Source: Luidia sarsii (taxonomy: Eukaryota; Echinodermata; Asteroidea; Paxillosida; Luidiidae). From it: a DNA stretch of 64,000 nucleotides. Within the stretch, counting starts at the first letter, position 1, and every line of letters begins with the position of its first letter. Of the stretch, positions 33,660 to 45,782 are shown piece by piece. The notes beneath the pieces were generated by a model. That model was not told where the DNA came from. It was given only the letters and a program-made list of their open reading frames with translations, and ran no database searches. The DNA is taken from the NCBI GenBank assembly GCA_949987565.1, contig OX465103.1:17431280-17495279 (forward strand), read 5' to 3'. The position numbers and the translations under genes were made by a program.

Positions 33660-35558
33660 AGCAGCCTATCCTGCAGAAATTCTCATCTTTCCATGGAATT
33701 TGTCTGTTGAATTTGTCTGTTTCCAAAGCCACTTTTTGATTGTCATTCTTACACATGCATGTATGTTCACGTGGAATGTATAGGCCTACCGGTACATTAT
33801 TTTGTTTTCCTTTCTGCCTTGAGAAAGGTCATGCAGTATCTAAATGGGAGGCTTAAACTTGTTCCACTTTGTGGACAGTACATGTACATGTCATTTTAAG
33901 CTGCATTCATTAAAATGGGGACTTTTTTCATTGAAAGGCTGCTTGTCTTTGATATTTCAGCTGTTGTTTTCACATTCCAGAATATATTGTGTGGTACTGG
34001 CAATTCCTTCGGCAGAACACTGGAGCTTGCGTATAAAACAACCATTGTCCAAAATGGGATTTTAAGTATGCCCCAAAGTCCCCAGCCCAAGCAAACCTTG
34101 CCCATTTGAACTTTATTTCTCAGTTTATGTCACCGCAACGTCAACGATTGATTACGCTCCCCCTAAGATTTAATGTACAGTGTACATTTACTCATAAATA
34201 CAGCATGGTACCAGTGAATAGAGCTTTTCTGACTACTCTAACCACATCGGGTCAGTTCCTGTATGTTTATCACTCTGGGTGCATTATTTATATTTAATGC
34301 CAATAAATCTTGACTTAAACTGGGCAGTAACTATAGAAAAAAAGACCTTTGACCTCGGTGGCCCCACCAACCCTGGCTAGTGAACTCTCAAGTGACCTCC
34401 ACCTGGTCAACGTTTCATTGTAATTCAATTGTTGTTGTTGGACAGTTGGCCCTCCTCCTCTCCCCTGTCTCCAACCCCTGCTCTGGCTGCTCCTACTCTG
34501 TCTGCCACAATTTACTGTATTTACAAGTGTATGGGAGGAAGGGGGGGAAAGTGTTGTGGTCGGTTGTTCTTAGAAGGCGATGACACAGGAGTATTGGTAT
34601 GTCGGCGGGCCAGGCTTCTCAAAGCCGTTGTGAATAATGCATGAGCATGCTTGTAGGACCTGGGCAGAACTGGGTTATCCAGAACAAGGAGTAGACAGAT
34701 GCCCCCTAACCATCAGTGTCTCAGCAGCATGCAAATGGATAGAGCACTGCTCCCACAAGTGCAGTTGGCTATCTGTATGAACAGCGTAATCCCCCTCCAC
34801 CCATGGGCTATCCACAATGGTCATGGTGTCTCACTATTCACAGAATACACCAGCCAAGGATATATTGTCAAAGTGATCCGCAAATTTGAATGATAAATCC
34901 CCTGTGCTTCATCACTTAGAAAATATAGCAATGTGAGGATTCACAATGCAGGATTATTACTCAATTTATCAAAGCCCGCATTTCCAAAAAAAATATACAT
35001 GTCCTATTGTACAGTAAGTAGCCCCCTACAGTATCTACCCCATCCGGTATTGACGCAACTGTTCAAATTTGAGTCGAACACTGGCCAGTTTCAATGGATT
35101 TTTTTTTTTTCAAGGGAGTGGGTACTGGTAAATTGAATTCGCTGTACTGGAGTAGATCCTTCAGTATACCCGGCTTGAATTATTCTGCGGTAAGTTTTGG
35201 GGCAATGCTCTGCAAAGGGGAAGCCTGGTCCCCTGTAATTGAACCCAGGGGAGTTGCCAACTTGGCAGGGCCGTCCATCCCTGTGCATTTCCACGTTTTG
35301 CGTGCAGTGCCATGGGCTCTGGCTGGGGCTCTTCTCTCCATTTGCCCAATTGGTAAAAACATCCGAGAGGTGGTCGTTTTCTGCAATCCGAGGTGAAGCC
35401 GGCAGGCTCTCACCATGATCCAAACCAGGACCCAATTGCATTGAGCCGCTTAAGCGCGGAAATCCGCTAAGCATGAAAAGTCTTCCCTGTGTGCTGTAAG
35501 CAGGATTACAAACCACAAAGTCTGATGTTAACTGCTCTCGACTTGTAATTGTGAAGTT
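33660..35558. other. unique sequence, no gene seen
   Basis: Intron-like AT-rich DNA with few array units (33875, 34175). It includes a T10 run at 35100. A canonical AATAAA at 34301 is without context. Confidence 0.5.
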
Positions 35559-35560
35559 AA

Positions 35561-35755
35561 TACAAAAACTGTTGCAAACTGCTCACTGACTAAAATAACC
35601 TGCAATACATAAATCTCAAAAATTATAGGGCCTGACGGTTCCTTTCCCTGACTGTCTAGGGGGGGGGGAGGGGGGTGTGTTTGTCCTTGTCACTTTGCCT
35701 TTGAGAAAGGTCCTACTAGGATCGAAACGTCAGGCCCTCTCATTTTTCTTGATAT
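35561..35755. mobile_element. fold-back element, copy 3
   Basis: The left arm (35561-35640) reads ACAAAAACTGTTGCAAACTG, CTCACTGACTAAAATAACC and then AGGGCCTGACGG. The right arm (35694-35755) has GCCTTTGAGAAAGGTCC, CTAGGATCGAAACGTCAGG and CCCTCTCA. The centre is replaced by a G-rich stretch (35659-35676). The core CTAG at 35716-35719 is uninterrupted. Confidence 0.7.
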
Positions 35756-35757
35756 AC

Positions 35758-36060
35758 GGTACATGTACAATAAAATAAAACAACAGTGCATTTTGGATCG
35801 GCAAACTAATCCTATGATTCATGACTTCCTGTGCTTAGGCAAATATTGGTGCTCAAGCAGCTTTATGTAGATTGCCCCAGAGCTTACCGGTACTTCCTTA
35901 AGAGTAGGCAATTGTACATGTACATGCACTGTATTTTCCTACCAGTACTTGTACATGTACAGTGTACATGTACATGTACATGTACATGTACATGTACACT
36001 GTACATGTACATGTACTTTGGCACAAAGTTTATAGGTCATGTGCTGGACGAAACTGGTCA
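35758..36060. repeat. ACATGT arrays
   Basis: A short tract at 35758-35770 directly beside the fold-back copy and a long perfect run at 35950-36020 with CAGTG and CACTG spacers. Confidence 0.92.
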
Positions 36061-36098
36061 GTTATGATACACTTGACTTGGCCTTTTTCTTAACTCAG

Positions 36099-36177
36099 AA
36101 GAAGCTCGGTACAATCCATCAAGTGATGGGAATTGCCATCCTACAGTGCAATCTTAAGGATGATGAGGAGGATGATG
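36099..36177 (+). other. candidate internal exon, 79 bp
   Basis: The acceptor has a good pyrimidine tract (CCTTTTTCTTAACTCAG), and GATGATG|GTAATT is a fair donor. Only one frame is open. It starts KKLGTIHQVMGIAILQCN and ends with an acidic run KDDEEDD. Two other frames stop inside. A single open frame between decent splice sites is mild support. Not recognised. Confidence 0.28.
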
Positions 36178-36179
36178 GT

Positions 36180-37190
36180 AATTTTACATTTTACGTGTAC
36201 ATGCAGAGGCCTCTTCCCCCAAACCTTGCTGAGGGGCTCTGGACGTGACATGACGTGGCTACATGTACATGTACACTGTACACTGTACATGTACATGTAC
36301 ATGTAGAAACACAAACACTGTGATTGTTGGTTGAAAGGTGAAGCTCCCGATTCTGGATCAGAACAGGGTATCAGTTAGTCTTGGTTCAATATGTTGTTGG
36401 TTGAGATACATGTATACTGAATATGGTATCCCCAAATGATCCGCAAACACACATACCACTGTATATGCACCCACGCAGACTGCTCAACAAGCTCAGTTCA
36501 GCGCGAATGTGTGTGCAGATCTCTGTGCGAGTACGTACGTGTATGCATGTATACACTGCGGATCCTGGTCGGCTGTCCAAAGTCCAAACCAACAACCTCT
36601 TGAACCAAGACTAGGTATCAGGTATCCTCTTCAAAGACGAAGCCAAAATCATCTGTTTTGAAATGAATGGAGAGAAGAAGAAAAAAGGCAGACCAAACCA
36701 GAGCCCTAGCCGGGTTATTTTTTTATAGGAGAGAAGAAAAATGGGTTCAAATTAATCCAGTACCAGCATGCCTTTTGGGGGAAAAAAAGACGGTGCACTG
36801 ATTTCTAATTGACAGCCCAAGACTGCACTTTCCAGTGATCAATTTTTCAATGGTTGGTCCCAGGAGAAAAGCATTTTTTTTCCTCTTGTAAGGTAAAACC
36901 TCTAGAAGTAGGACATCCACAGTTTTCTTTGATGAAATTCTGTCAAACCTCATTTAGTCAGCGCTATTGATATGACAGCCAAGGATTGCAGGATTTGTGG
37001 GTCCAGGAAAAACAAATAATATTTGGCTAGTAACCAGAGTGGCCTCATACCTCCAGGGATCTGGTGCTGGAATCAATGGGGGGCAGAGAAAAAAAATCAA
37101 CAAAAAAGAAAAACCCAAGTCCAGTTTGTTCTGCAGTTTTTTCAAAGTCTGATTTTGCATGCACATTGTGCCATAGGGCCTTTCCTTGCT
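36180..37190. other. unique sequence, no gene seen
   Basis: One array at 36260-36307. The remainder is AT-rich unique DNA with A-runs at 37087-37113. Confidence 0.5.
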
Positions 37191-37194
37191 CTGT

Positions 37195-38225
37195 GATTGT
37201 ACCAGTACCAGACCAGTATGTATGTGTACCGGTACGTGTACCGTACATGTATGTACTGTACATGTGTCATTGTACATGTACATGTACTAATGTACTGTAC
37301 ATAATTATGTACATGTACTGTACATTTACATGTATGTTTCTTTGCTGTTTTGTTCGTTCTTAATCTCCATACATACATGTGTATGTGTAAGCTGATACAG
37401 GCTGCGATGACATTTACATGTGTCCTAAGATTCACAATGCTCAGTGAATTCAGTGAGTGTAAAAAATGTAATGTACATACCTGTACACGTACAGTACATC
37501 GCTGTACACGTACAGTACATGTACATACATGTATGTATGTGTACATACTGTAATTATACATGTACAATTGTACAGTATGTTCGCTGTACATACCGGTACA
37601 CTGTACATGTACACGTACATGTACATGTACATGGACAGGTACTGTAAACAGTACAAGACTACAAAGACATGTACAGGTTCTCTTTCAAATCGTACCCAAT
37701 TTGTAAGGTTTGAGAGGTAAACTTGCCAGGCATCATAATCCAATGAAGGTCGCTGGTTGTTATTCTTAATAAAAATGCCTGTACATGTACAGTACCACTT
37801 CCTGTCTGGTCTCCGAATCAATATGACATTATTGCTGGTCAGATTTGTGTTCACTCTGTTGCATCAGCCTACATCAACCTACCGGTACATGTACATGTAC
37901 AAGTGTGTATACATGTACATGTACATACACGTACATGTACATGTACACATGTACATGTGCACTTTAGATCTGTATGGGTGGGATTGGTGGGTGGATGTAC
38001 TGTACTGGTACATGTACCGGTACATGTACTGTACCGGGTACATGCAGTACAGGTACATGTACACGTGTATTGTAAACCACTGTACAGACTTACCGGTATA
38101 CTGTACATGTACATGTACATGTGTACAGTGCACCCATCCTCCAGTCAGTACATGTACAATGTACCGTACATGTAGTGATACATACATTACAGTACTGTAT
38201 GTATACAGTACATGTATATCAGGCT
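37195..38225. repeat. ACATGT array cluster 9
   Basis: Very dense arrays at 37200-37335, 37465-37660 and 37885-38220, with frequent CCGG, CGTG and CACG spacers. Unique DNA lies at 37340-37460 and 37665-37880. Confidence 0.93.
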
Positions 38226-38229
38226 AGTT

Positions 38230-39165
38230 ACAGCTATTGATTAAATGGTCTAGACAGCTGTCGGAATACTTCCCCCTCACAAGGACTGACAAATGAGATT
38301 AATTTTCATCTTTTCCATTTTGTTCTGCATTCGCCCATTCCTCTGATTTGTATGCACCCAAGTGTCCTTGCCTGTTCACAAGGTTTTGGTCAGGGAAGTT
38401 TTTATTGGGTCAAACACCCCCTCCCCCTTCAATGCGATGTGATTGGGTGGGACAGCTAAGAAACCAAAAGTAACCATGACTACCCGGATAAACTATTAGT
38501 GTCACCTATGGTGTGGACAGCTGTAGTTTTTGACAAGAATCATTCACCTACACATACATGTACACGTACGTACAATGTACGTGTCGTTTTCATTGTTGAG
38601 ATTTTGAAGTTTTGGGTCTGTTGGTTGTTCTAAACTTATTCCTCCAAGGTTGTTATAAGTACTCATAACCTTCCAATACCTACTGTACAATGTATATATC
38701 TGCTGGACCCTTAACACAATTCTGCATACATGTACATGTATGCATTGCAAATGTACATCTTGAGTACGGTAGATTGAATTCCCCCATTGGTATAGTAGGC
38801 TTACGTGTAAGTGTCTCAAGGAAATCAAATAAATTCCAGCGATATATTAGGAATTGACCTCCATGTGATAGTGATGCTAGTGTTGGGCCTCTGCCCGTAA
38901 CACCACTATACACTATACATGTACATGTACGTGTAGCGCTGAAGTTGCGGCTTGCACAAGAGGTTGTGGCACTCCCGGGCACTTCAGTCCGCATCACCTC
39001 GGAATGTTAGTGCAGTAATCCTGTTAAAGATGACTAAAAGACATCGCCCTGCCTCTAAATGGGGATGTATCCTGAGGTCAAATGCAGTGGTGAAGAGGAG
39101 GGAGAAGTTGAGTTTGACCATGGAGCTCCATGGTTTGACTAAATTGCACTTAGGCGTATACATGT
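38230..39165. other. unique sequence, no gene seen
   Basis: Short arrays at 38555-38582, 38728-38742 and 38916-38934. Otherwise unique. Confidence 0.5.
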
Positions 39166-39169
39166 CAAT

Positions 39170-40260
39170 CATGTATGTAAAATACATAAATGTACAGTAT
39201 GTGTACAGTATACCGGTACATGTACATTGTACACGTACATGTATATTACAATATTGAAAGAAAATGATTGAAAAAGTAAGAGTGATCAACTGTTCGTTTC
39301 TCAATCTTCTTTGATCAAATGCTAGTGCAGTTTGTACATGTACATGTACCGGTACATCCACTGTACAGTGTACTACAGTACATGTACAGTACATGTACCT
39401 ACAGTATACAGGTACTGTACATGTGTACATGTAGGTTTACGTCAGTTGTTTCAATTAGATTAGAGAATCACATTGCATTTTATAAGACAGAACTTTGATA
39501 TTTGTTTGCAACATTTTACACAGACACTATTGTGTACATGTACATGTACAGTGTGCATGTGTATTGTGTACAATGTACATATATACATGTACATGTACAT
39601 GTACATACATGTACATTGGCTATCATGCTTTATTATTCACATTTTATGATGTCAGTTGTCACTCAAGATAAACATTTATTCTGAGAAATGTAGAGGGCCT
39701 GGCATTTTTATCCAAGCAGGACCTTTCTCAAAATCAGACAGTACAGTATGATTTTACATAATGTACATGTACACCATGTACATGTAATGTACAGGTGTAG
39801 ATATTATCTTTGGAATGGGCCAGGGGTTTGATTTCACCAAACTCACCCAAACTTCAACCAATTGTAAGACGATGAGCAGTGCACTGAAAAAATTGCACCC
39901 ATCACAACTTCATGTACATGTACACTGTACATTTGTACATGTACTGTACTGGGTGTACATATTACATGTGTAATTACATCGTGTACATGTACATGTACTG
40001 TATGTACTGTACAAATACATGCATGTACATGTAGTACTGTACAGTACCGGTACATGTACATGTATATGTACATGTACATGTACATTGCTCGGCTGTACAT
40101 GTACTGAACATTGTACACTGTACATGTACAATGTACTGGTGCATGTACAATGTACATGTACATGCATGTACAATGTACAGGTACACTGTACATGTATGTA
40201 TACATGTACATGTACATGTTCTTTGCACTTGAAAGTTGAAACTGAACTACATGTACTGGT
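39170..40260. repeat. ACATGT array cluster 10
   Basis: Dense tracts at 39190-39245, 39333-39435, 39530-39615, 39760-39795 and 39910-40225. Repeat-derived frames run on both strands. Confidence 0.93.
39681..39735 (-). mobile_element. fold-back element, fragment
   Basis: GTAGAGGGCCTGGCATTTTT then CCAAGCAGGACCTTTCTC matches the conserved arm in reverse orientation. The termini are missing. Confidence 0.5.
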
Positions 40261-40453
40261 AGACCCCTTTTCAGCTTGTGACATGACAGACACAGCTTAA
40301 TGTAATTCTTCATCACTCCAGCCCACAGACCCAAGTGGGCTACACTTTTTTGGTTTTATTGACGTCCGCCAAAGACAGTGATATACATGCATATCCCTGA
40401 GATATCCAACCACTTAACATTTTGAAGTTGATAAATGCAGTCAGTCAAGTGAC

Positions 40454-40987
40454 ATGTGCGGTGCGGTCTGGCCAGGCCATTTTGTGGTCAGGGAAGAGAA
40501 AACATCTCCAGACATTTCATTCAAACCCAGCCAAAGTACTCTTTCTCTCGCTCTCTCCCGCAGCGGCCACAAATATCTCAACCTTATTTGGAGATCCAGC
40601 CCTCCATGGAATTGTTTTGCCTCTGCCTGCCCTTTATTCCTTTCCCTTTCATTTTCTTTGGCCCTTGAAAGCCGAAACCATTCATTCATTCGTTCACTGA
40701 AGAATCTGATTGGATTTTCACAAGCCAGAAACTGGGGGGAAAAGGGGGCATGTCCAGATTGCAATACGGGAAACCCCAACCCCCCCCCCCTGTTTTTTAA
40801 TGAATATAACATGAGGAGGTGTGGAGAGGCAATGTGTTTAGTGTATTGTCACAGAGGCCATCGGAAAGGCAGAGATTTACTGGTGTTATTGAGAGATGGC
40901 GGGACAGCCTCTGGTGGACTGACTGAGCTTGGGTCTTCTGTGCGCAGTGATGAATGTTTGATACCAATTTGCAAGGAGACCTCCTGA
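40454..40987 (+). other. longest non-repetitive open frame (177 codons), doubtful
   Basis: A true ATG at 40454 opens 177 codons ending at 40985-40987. The frame crosses a C/T-rich acceptor-like tract (CTCGCTCTCTCCCGCAG at 40563) and an 11-base C run (40781-40791). Composition is Ser/Leu-rich in the first half, and the second half (EYNMRRCGEAMC, then GHRKGRDLLVLL) is more protein-like. No domain is recognised and an opposite-strand frame of 123 codons overlaps it. Most likely chance, possibly containing an exon starting at 40564. Confidence 0.15.
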
Positions 40988-41265
40988 TCCACTACTGTAC
41001 ATGTACATGTCTGACGATGGCATCTTGCTCTTTTGCTAAAGTGCACTAACATCTCTGGGGTGGGGGGGGGGGTTAGGAAAGATAGAAAGATAGGGACAAT
41101 GATAATAGAATGTGAATAAAGCTGTACCGGTTATTGATTTTCATGATGGTGTAAAATTTCCGTACTTGCTCACTGGGATGGACCTGAAACTACATGTACA
41201 CTGTAGTGTATATTGCCTCAGAGGCTACATGTACAGTACATGTACATGTACACTGTACATGTACG

Positions 41266-41766
41266 TTCAGACAGTGTGTTTACGTAAAACCAATCAAGTT
41301 AAAACGCCTTCTAACCACAGGGGGCAAGCCGTAAATATAAAATTGCGTGTGTTCATACAGCGTACTACTGCAAGCTGTTAAAATCGGTTCGGTTTTTATT
41401 TTGGGGTTTAAAAAGGTCATGCACTCTGCCCTACATCCAGTGGGGACTTCTGCCTATATGCATAAGGTGCGCGCTATACACACACACTTTGCACATTATT
41501 CCTGTTACACAAGCTGTGCAACCAGGCGGGGTCAACATCGCTGCCTATAAAACCGGATGTTGAAAAGAGATTGTGTCCAAACAGCATTTTAGTGGCTAAA
41601 CCGGACCGGACCTCTCGAGCAGTTTTAAATTTGCATTTTAGCGACGAGTTAAACCGAAGCGATTTAAAATTTGAAACGGTGTCAGAGCGTTCAGAGTTCA
41701 GATGCACATTTTAAAAACCGATCGGGTTAAAACAGTCATTTCAGCAAATTTGAAATAATGTCTGAA
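41266..41766. mobile_element. putative terminal-inverted-repeat element
   Basis: TTCAGACAGTGTGTTTA at the left end mirrors TTCAGACATTATTTCAA read inward from the right end. The inside is non-coding, GC-poor and contains repeated GTTAAAAC and ACCGG motifs. It is flanked on both sides by ATGTAC repeat, so the 8-bp target duplication (ATGTACGT versus ATGTACAT) that would suggest a hAT-type element cannot be trusted. Confidence 0.4.
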
Positions 41767-41769
41767 TGT

Positions 41770-42225
41770 ACATGTACAGTAGTACCCAACGTAGGAGAGT
41801 CAGAGCAGTGTTTCTCAGTCTGAGTGATGCATGGTTTCATTTGTTCAGAAAGTCTTTGTCCACTCTGACAGTGCTCGGTTTCCTTGGCTCAGCCAAGAGA
41901 CCTGGAAATTGAATTACACTCTCCCTTGTCGTAGAGGGGAAGGAACTGTCTCCCTCAAACTCTTTCACGTTTTTAACTGTGCGTTGTGTCTGTCAATGTG
42001 TCAAATTTGTGTTGAATGGTATCATTCGAAGCTCAAGTGATCCTGAGGGGGTTGAATTGGATTGAATGGGATGACTTGTCATGACAGCTCACGGGGAAAC
42101 AATAAATGGCATCATTGTGCGAGATTGCCTTCCACTAGGCTTGCAGTGCATCAATGCATACACAATGTATACATGTACACGTGTACATGTATGTCGGCCA
42201 ACCGATAGAGTGGAACATCACTTCT
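41770..42225. other. unique sequence, no gene seen
   Basis: One array at 42168-42192. Nothing else recognised. Confidence 0.5.
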
Positions 42226-42227
42226 AC

Positions 42228-42360
42228 AAAATGTATAACGAACATCCCCGGCTCCATGAAAATTGTTTGATATACATGTAGCGGTCATTCGTTATAGCAG
42301 TTGTGGACACGTATTGTGCACACACAAATCGGGAGTCAAAGGATGTGTTCTAAGAATGCA
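42228..42360. repeat. dispersed repeat, copy B
   Basis: GTCATTCGTTATAGCAGTTG at 42283-42302 and AAATCGGGAGTCAAAGG just after it are shared with copy A near 24040-24190. Confidence 0.5.
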
Positions 42361-42420
42361 GCAGTATCACAGGAACAAAAGGGCCAGCATGGTAGGATTC
42401 ATGGTTGGATTTCCCCACAG

Positions 42421-42486
42421 GTGATTGACAAACCTGCTTCGGCTGACAGTGACACTGGGGGATTTTGGTCCGTGAAGTTCAGCAAG
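42421..42486 (+). other. candidate internal exon
   Basis: Acceptor GGATTTCCCCACAG ends at 42420. The frame VIDKPASADSDTGGFW..KFSK (22 codons) reaches AAG|GTTTCC, a weak donor, and remains open to 42606. Protein-like composition is the main support. If joined in phase 0 it could continue into 43652-43726. Not recognised. Confidence 0.22.
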
Positions 42487-42734
42487 GTTTCCCCCAATGG
42501 AAACGAGGGGGCAGCTAATGGAAGGGAGAGGGTCAGGGCAGGGCCAAGACAACCCATAGGCCAGCTACATGTACATGTACATGTATGGCCACAGCCTCTG
42601 CATTGAATAGTCTCAATCAGTGATCGCATCTCCAGTGCAACCTGGTGCGGGTGAACACCTGCCGCACCAACCACATTTCCCAACGGCAACAAAGCTTGCT
42701 TTATCTTTTTATTCTTGGCAATGACAGTCTGATC

Positions 42735-43620
42735 CCATGCATGTACCGGTACATGTACTGCATGTGAAAATGGTTATGTGTACACAGTGTATTGAAAGTA
42801 CATGTACATGTACGGTTTATGAAACTGAGATGAATATCAAATCTTCCTGGGTATCTTCTATCTTCCATAAAAGGTCTTGTGCTAGAGCTGTTTAAAAAAA
42901 AAAATAGATTAATGTGCCTTGTTGTACAAACTACATATATGCAGTATACATGTACATTGTACATGTACACATGTGCATGTACATAATGTACATGTACAGT
43001 GTAGGTGATGGATGGAGCCCACAATACATGTACCTGGACAGTATACATGTACATGTACATGTATGTACTGTGCAGCAGTGTAAAGTACCGTACATGTATG
43101 GTATTTCACAAGTGATTCAGTGTTCTTTAACTTATTTATACCTTGCACAGGAAAAGCTGTAGGCAGTTCCCAGTTTAACTCGATCCATCATCTTAGTCAT
43201 TACGATCATTCGAACATTGGCTTTTTCTATTTCTAATAGAACATTGGCATTTTGTACATGTACATGATGTACATGTACACGTACAATGTATGCAATCAGG
43301 TCCTCCCTTAAGTTGATATGGCCTGATCATGCACTAATCGTAACATCCCCTCCTCCCTACGGGCAAAGACCCTGGGGGTCTAGTCATGATTATTGCAACT
43401 ACGTGTATCCTGATCAAAACTACAGTGTACATGTACTGTACATGTACATGAACAGTACTAGTAATGACATTACACATACATGTACATGTACATGTACATG
43501 TACATGTACAGTACCGGTACACGTGTGCACGTACATGTACATGTGTAATGGAGGAGATACATGTACCAGTACATGTAGCGTACATGTGTGTACAGTACTG
43601 GTACATGTACATGTATCAAG
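42735..43620. repeat. ACATGT array cluster 11
   Basis: Arrays at 42742-42760, 42798-42813, 42947-43000, 43040-43065, 43255-43290, 43425-43615. Unique DNA between. Confidence 0.92.
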
Positions 43621-43651
43621 CAGAATTGGGGCCGGTGAATTTCCTTCCCAG

Positions 43652-43726
43652 GCCAGCAAAACCAGTAAATTTGGGAGTTTGGAAATTGTTCCCAAAAATG
43701 CACAGAGCATTGACTACATGCACTGA
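43652..43726 (+). other. candidate terminal exon
   Basis: A strong acceptor GAATTTCCTTCCCAG is followed by 24 open codons starting ASKTSKFGSLEIVPKNAQ and a TGA at 43724-43726. A second frame is also open. No clear polyadenylation signal lies nearby. Not recognised. Confidence 0.22.
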
Positions 43727-43729
43727 TGC

Positions 43730-44035
43730 ACAGACATATATATAGGGAGGCAATCTACAGTTCGCAGAAATGCCCAAAGTGCAGCCATCTGTGTTTGTTT
43801 GTGTACGGCACAGTCGGCGTGGCGCACGCAATTAGCATCGATCTGTCTTTGGGGAGAAGGGGGAGGGGGAGGGAGGGAAGCTCGTTGGCCCATGACTTGG
43901 CCGTTGCTCCGTGCATGCTGTCAGTCGCCGCAGCCCACAGATTGGCGTTGAACGAGGTGGTTGTATTCACTCCCTCCTGCTCCCCTGAAGCTCAGCCCTG
44001 CTCACACCAATCGAAGCTTATCTAATTAAAAGCGG
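43730..44035. other. unique GC-rich sequence
   Basis: Array-free with a G/A run at 43855-43880. No gene seen. Confidence 0.5.
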
Positions 44036-44039
44036 GGCT

Positions 44040-44700
44040 AATTACACTGTACATGTGTACATGGTGGCCATCACCTGACCAACTGGTGCGCTGCCATGCA
44101 TCAGCACCACCAAATTGATATTTTGATCCTCATACGACAATCAAAATCAAAAATTTTACATGTACATGTATGTACACGTACATGTGTACATGTACAGTAT
44201 GTACCGTAAGTACAAGGTCTAATGATAATTACTGCATGGTTACTGTGGCTATACCAGCCTATGCCTCTATTATATGATGGATAAGTGCATACCGGTATGA
44301 TGGAGTACATGTGTGTACACCCAGAATTCTTCCCTGCAAATGTTAACCCTAACTCCCACACCTTTCTTGTTGCTCATGACCCAAATCCTGCAAGATCCTA
44401 CAATCCTTCAGTGTACATGTACATGTACTGTACATGTAAGTGTTACATGTAAGAGCCCCTGAAGATGTCAGAACAGACTGAGTCGGCCTACCGTACATGT
44501 TCGTACATGTACTGATACATTGTACAATGTACATGTACATGTACATGTATACTGCTCGAAACGTCAAGTTCCTCACAAAAGAAATTTGTTTCATGGTGTC
44601 ACCGCAAACCTACATGTACATGTACATGTACCGGGTACTCCTTCTACAATGTACATGTACATGTACATGTATACCGGTACAGTGCAGCTAACAAGAAGAA
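44040..44700. repeat. ACATGT array cluster 12
   Basis: Arrays at 44048-44062, 44157-44205, 44412-44452, 44490-44552, 44610-44682. Confidence 0.92.
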
Positions 44701-44701
44701 T

Positions 44702-45590
44702 GAGAGATGGCTGCATGTTTACAATACAGTTGCCAGCAAGGGAAAGACAGAACTTTGTTTATGCCTTGCTCTATGGTACATGTTAGTAAACTCCAGCAGG
44801 AATGGCTTCATACAAACATGTACCAGTATTGCGAAGCCAGACAATTATGATCCAGTCTCCTGAATGGCCCACTAGTCAACCTGACCGGACCCGTATTGAG
44901 AGAGAAAACAAGGCTGCTGCTTTTGCAGGCAACACCCAGGGTGTGATCGCCCATGGGCGCGCAAGCCAATTGCGTTTCTGGGCGAGAAATGCTAGGCTGT
45001 GTTGGGTGGGATGGGTTTAGGGGGGGTGGGGTTGGGGGTGAACACTTGCCCTAAGATGTCCACTCCTGACAACTGCAAACAAACAATGAGAATGACTTCC
45101 TCCTCTCAGTCCCATCCCACCACCCTCCTAGCGAGGCCAGTCTCGCAAACCCATTCCTCTTTGCTCTTTGGATAAAGTTGGCTCAATCCCCCTCCGCCGG
45201 TCATGTTGTCTTTCAATAAAAGTAATGGCTTTGGGTCGGCGAGAGTTGGCAAAGTCTCGTACTGGTTTTTTTGTGTCCGTTAATCTGGCCAGGACTGTCC
45301 GCATGAATCAAGTGGATCCACAGACGGCCTGAACCCTTGCACCTGCCCTCCTGCACCTCCCCCGAGGTTGCTGAGGTTTGCCAGGTATCAGGAGTGGTGG
45401 CGCGACCTGTCCCACCCCTGCTCCTGTCGCCTCAGATTTCATTGCAATGGTTGTGGGGGAGAGGGGAGGGGTTATTTTAATCAGTCGCATTCTGACGTTG
45501 TGACGCAGCTTTGAAGCCAGCCATGTTTGCAGGCTCAAGCAGACAACACCAGCAACTATGCAGTGTATTCCCCACCAACAAACCAGGAGA
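44702..45590. other. unique sequence
   Basis: A frame from 44684 is open for 59 codons to 44861-44863 with protein-like words (ERWLHVYNTVASKGK), but its left edge is an array and no good splice site bounds it. The rest is GC-rich unique DNA with a G-run at 45020-45035. Confidence 0.3.
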
Positions 45591-45649
45591 TTAGGTACAC
45601 GTACAATTAGGTACATACATGTACATGTACATGTGTACATGTATATTTC

Positions 45650-45782
45650 ATTCTCAAGAGTTAGAAGGCCTGACGTTTCGATCAGATCTGAAAGGTCCTG
45701 CTAGGATCGAAACGTCAGGCCCTCTAACTTTTGAGATTCATGTATTGCAGGTAATTTTAGTCAGTGAGCAGTTTGCAATGTC
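45650..45782. mobile_element. fold-back element, copy 5, intact hairpin core
   Basis: The left arm (45652-45683, with TTAGAAGGCCTGACGTTTCG) and the right arm (45705-45737, with GATCGAAACGTCAGGCCCTC) form a near-perfect 32-bp inverted repeat around a loop of about 21 bases. The outer right part ends AGTGAGCAGTTTGCAATG. The CTAG core (45701-45704) is uninterrupted. Confidence 0.75.

Noticed and set aside
35094..35516. Overlapping frames on both strands near 35.1-35.5 kb
   Set aside because: Neither has splice or homology support; ordinary chance frames in GC-balanced DNA.
40441..40812. Minus-strand 123-codon frame
   Set aside because: Shadow of the plus-strand frame across the same low-complexity C/T-rich DNA; no domain.
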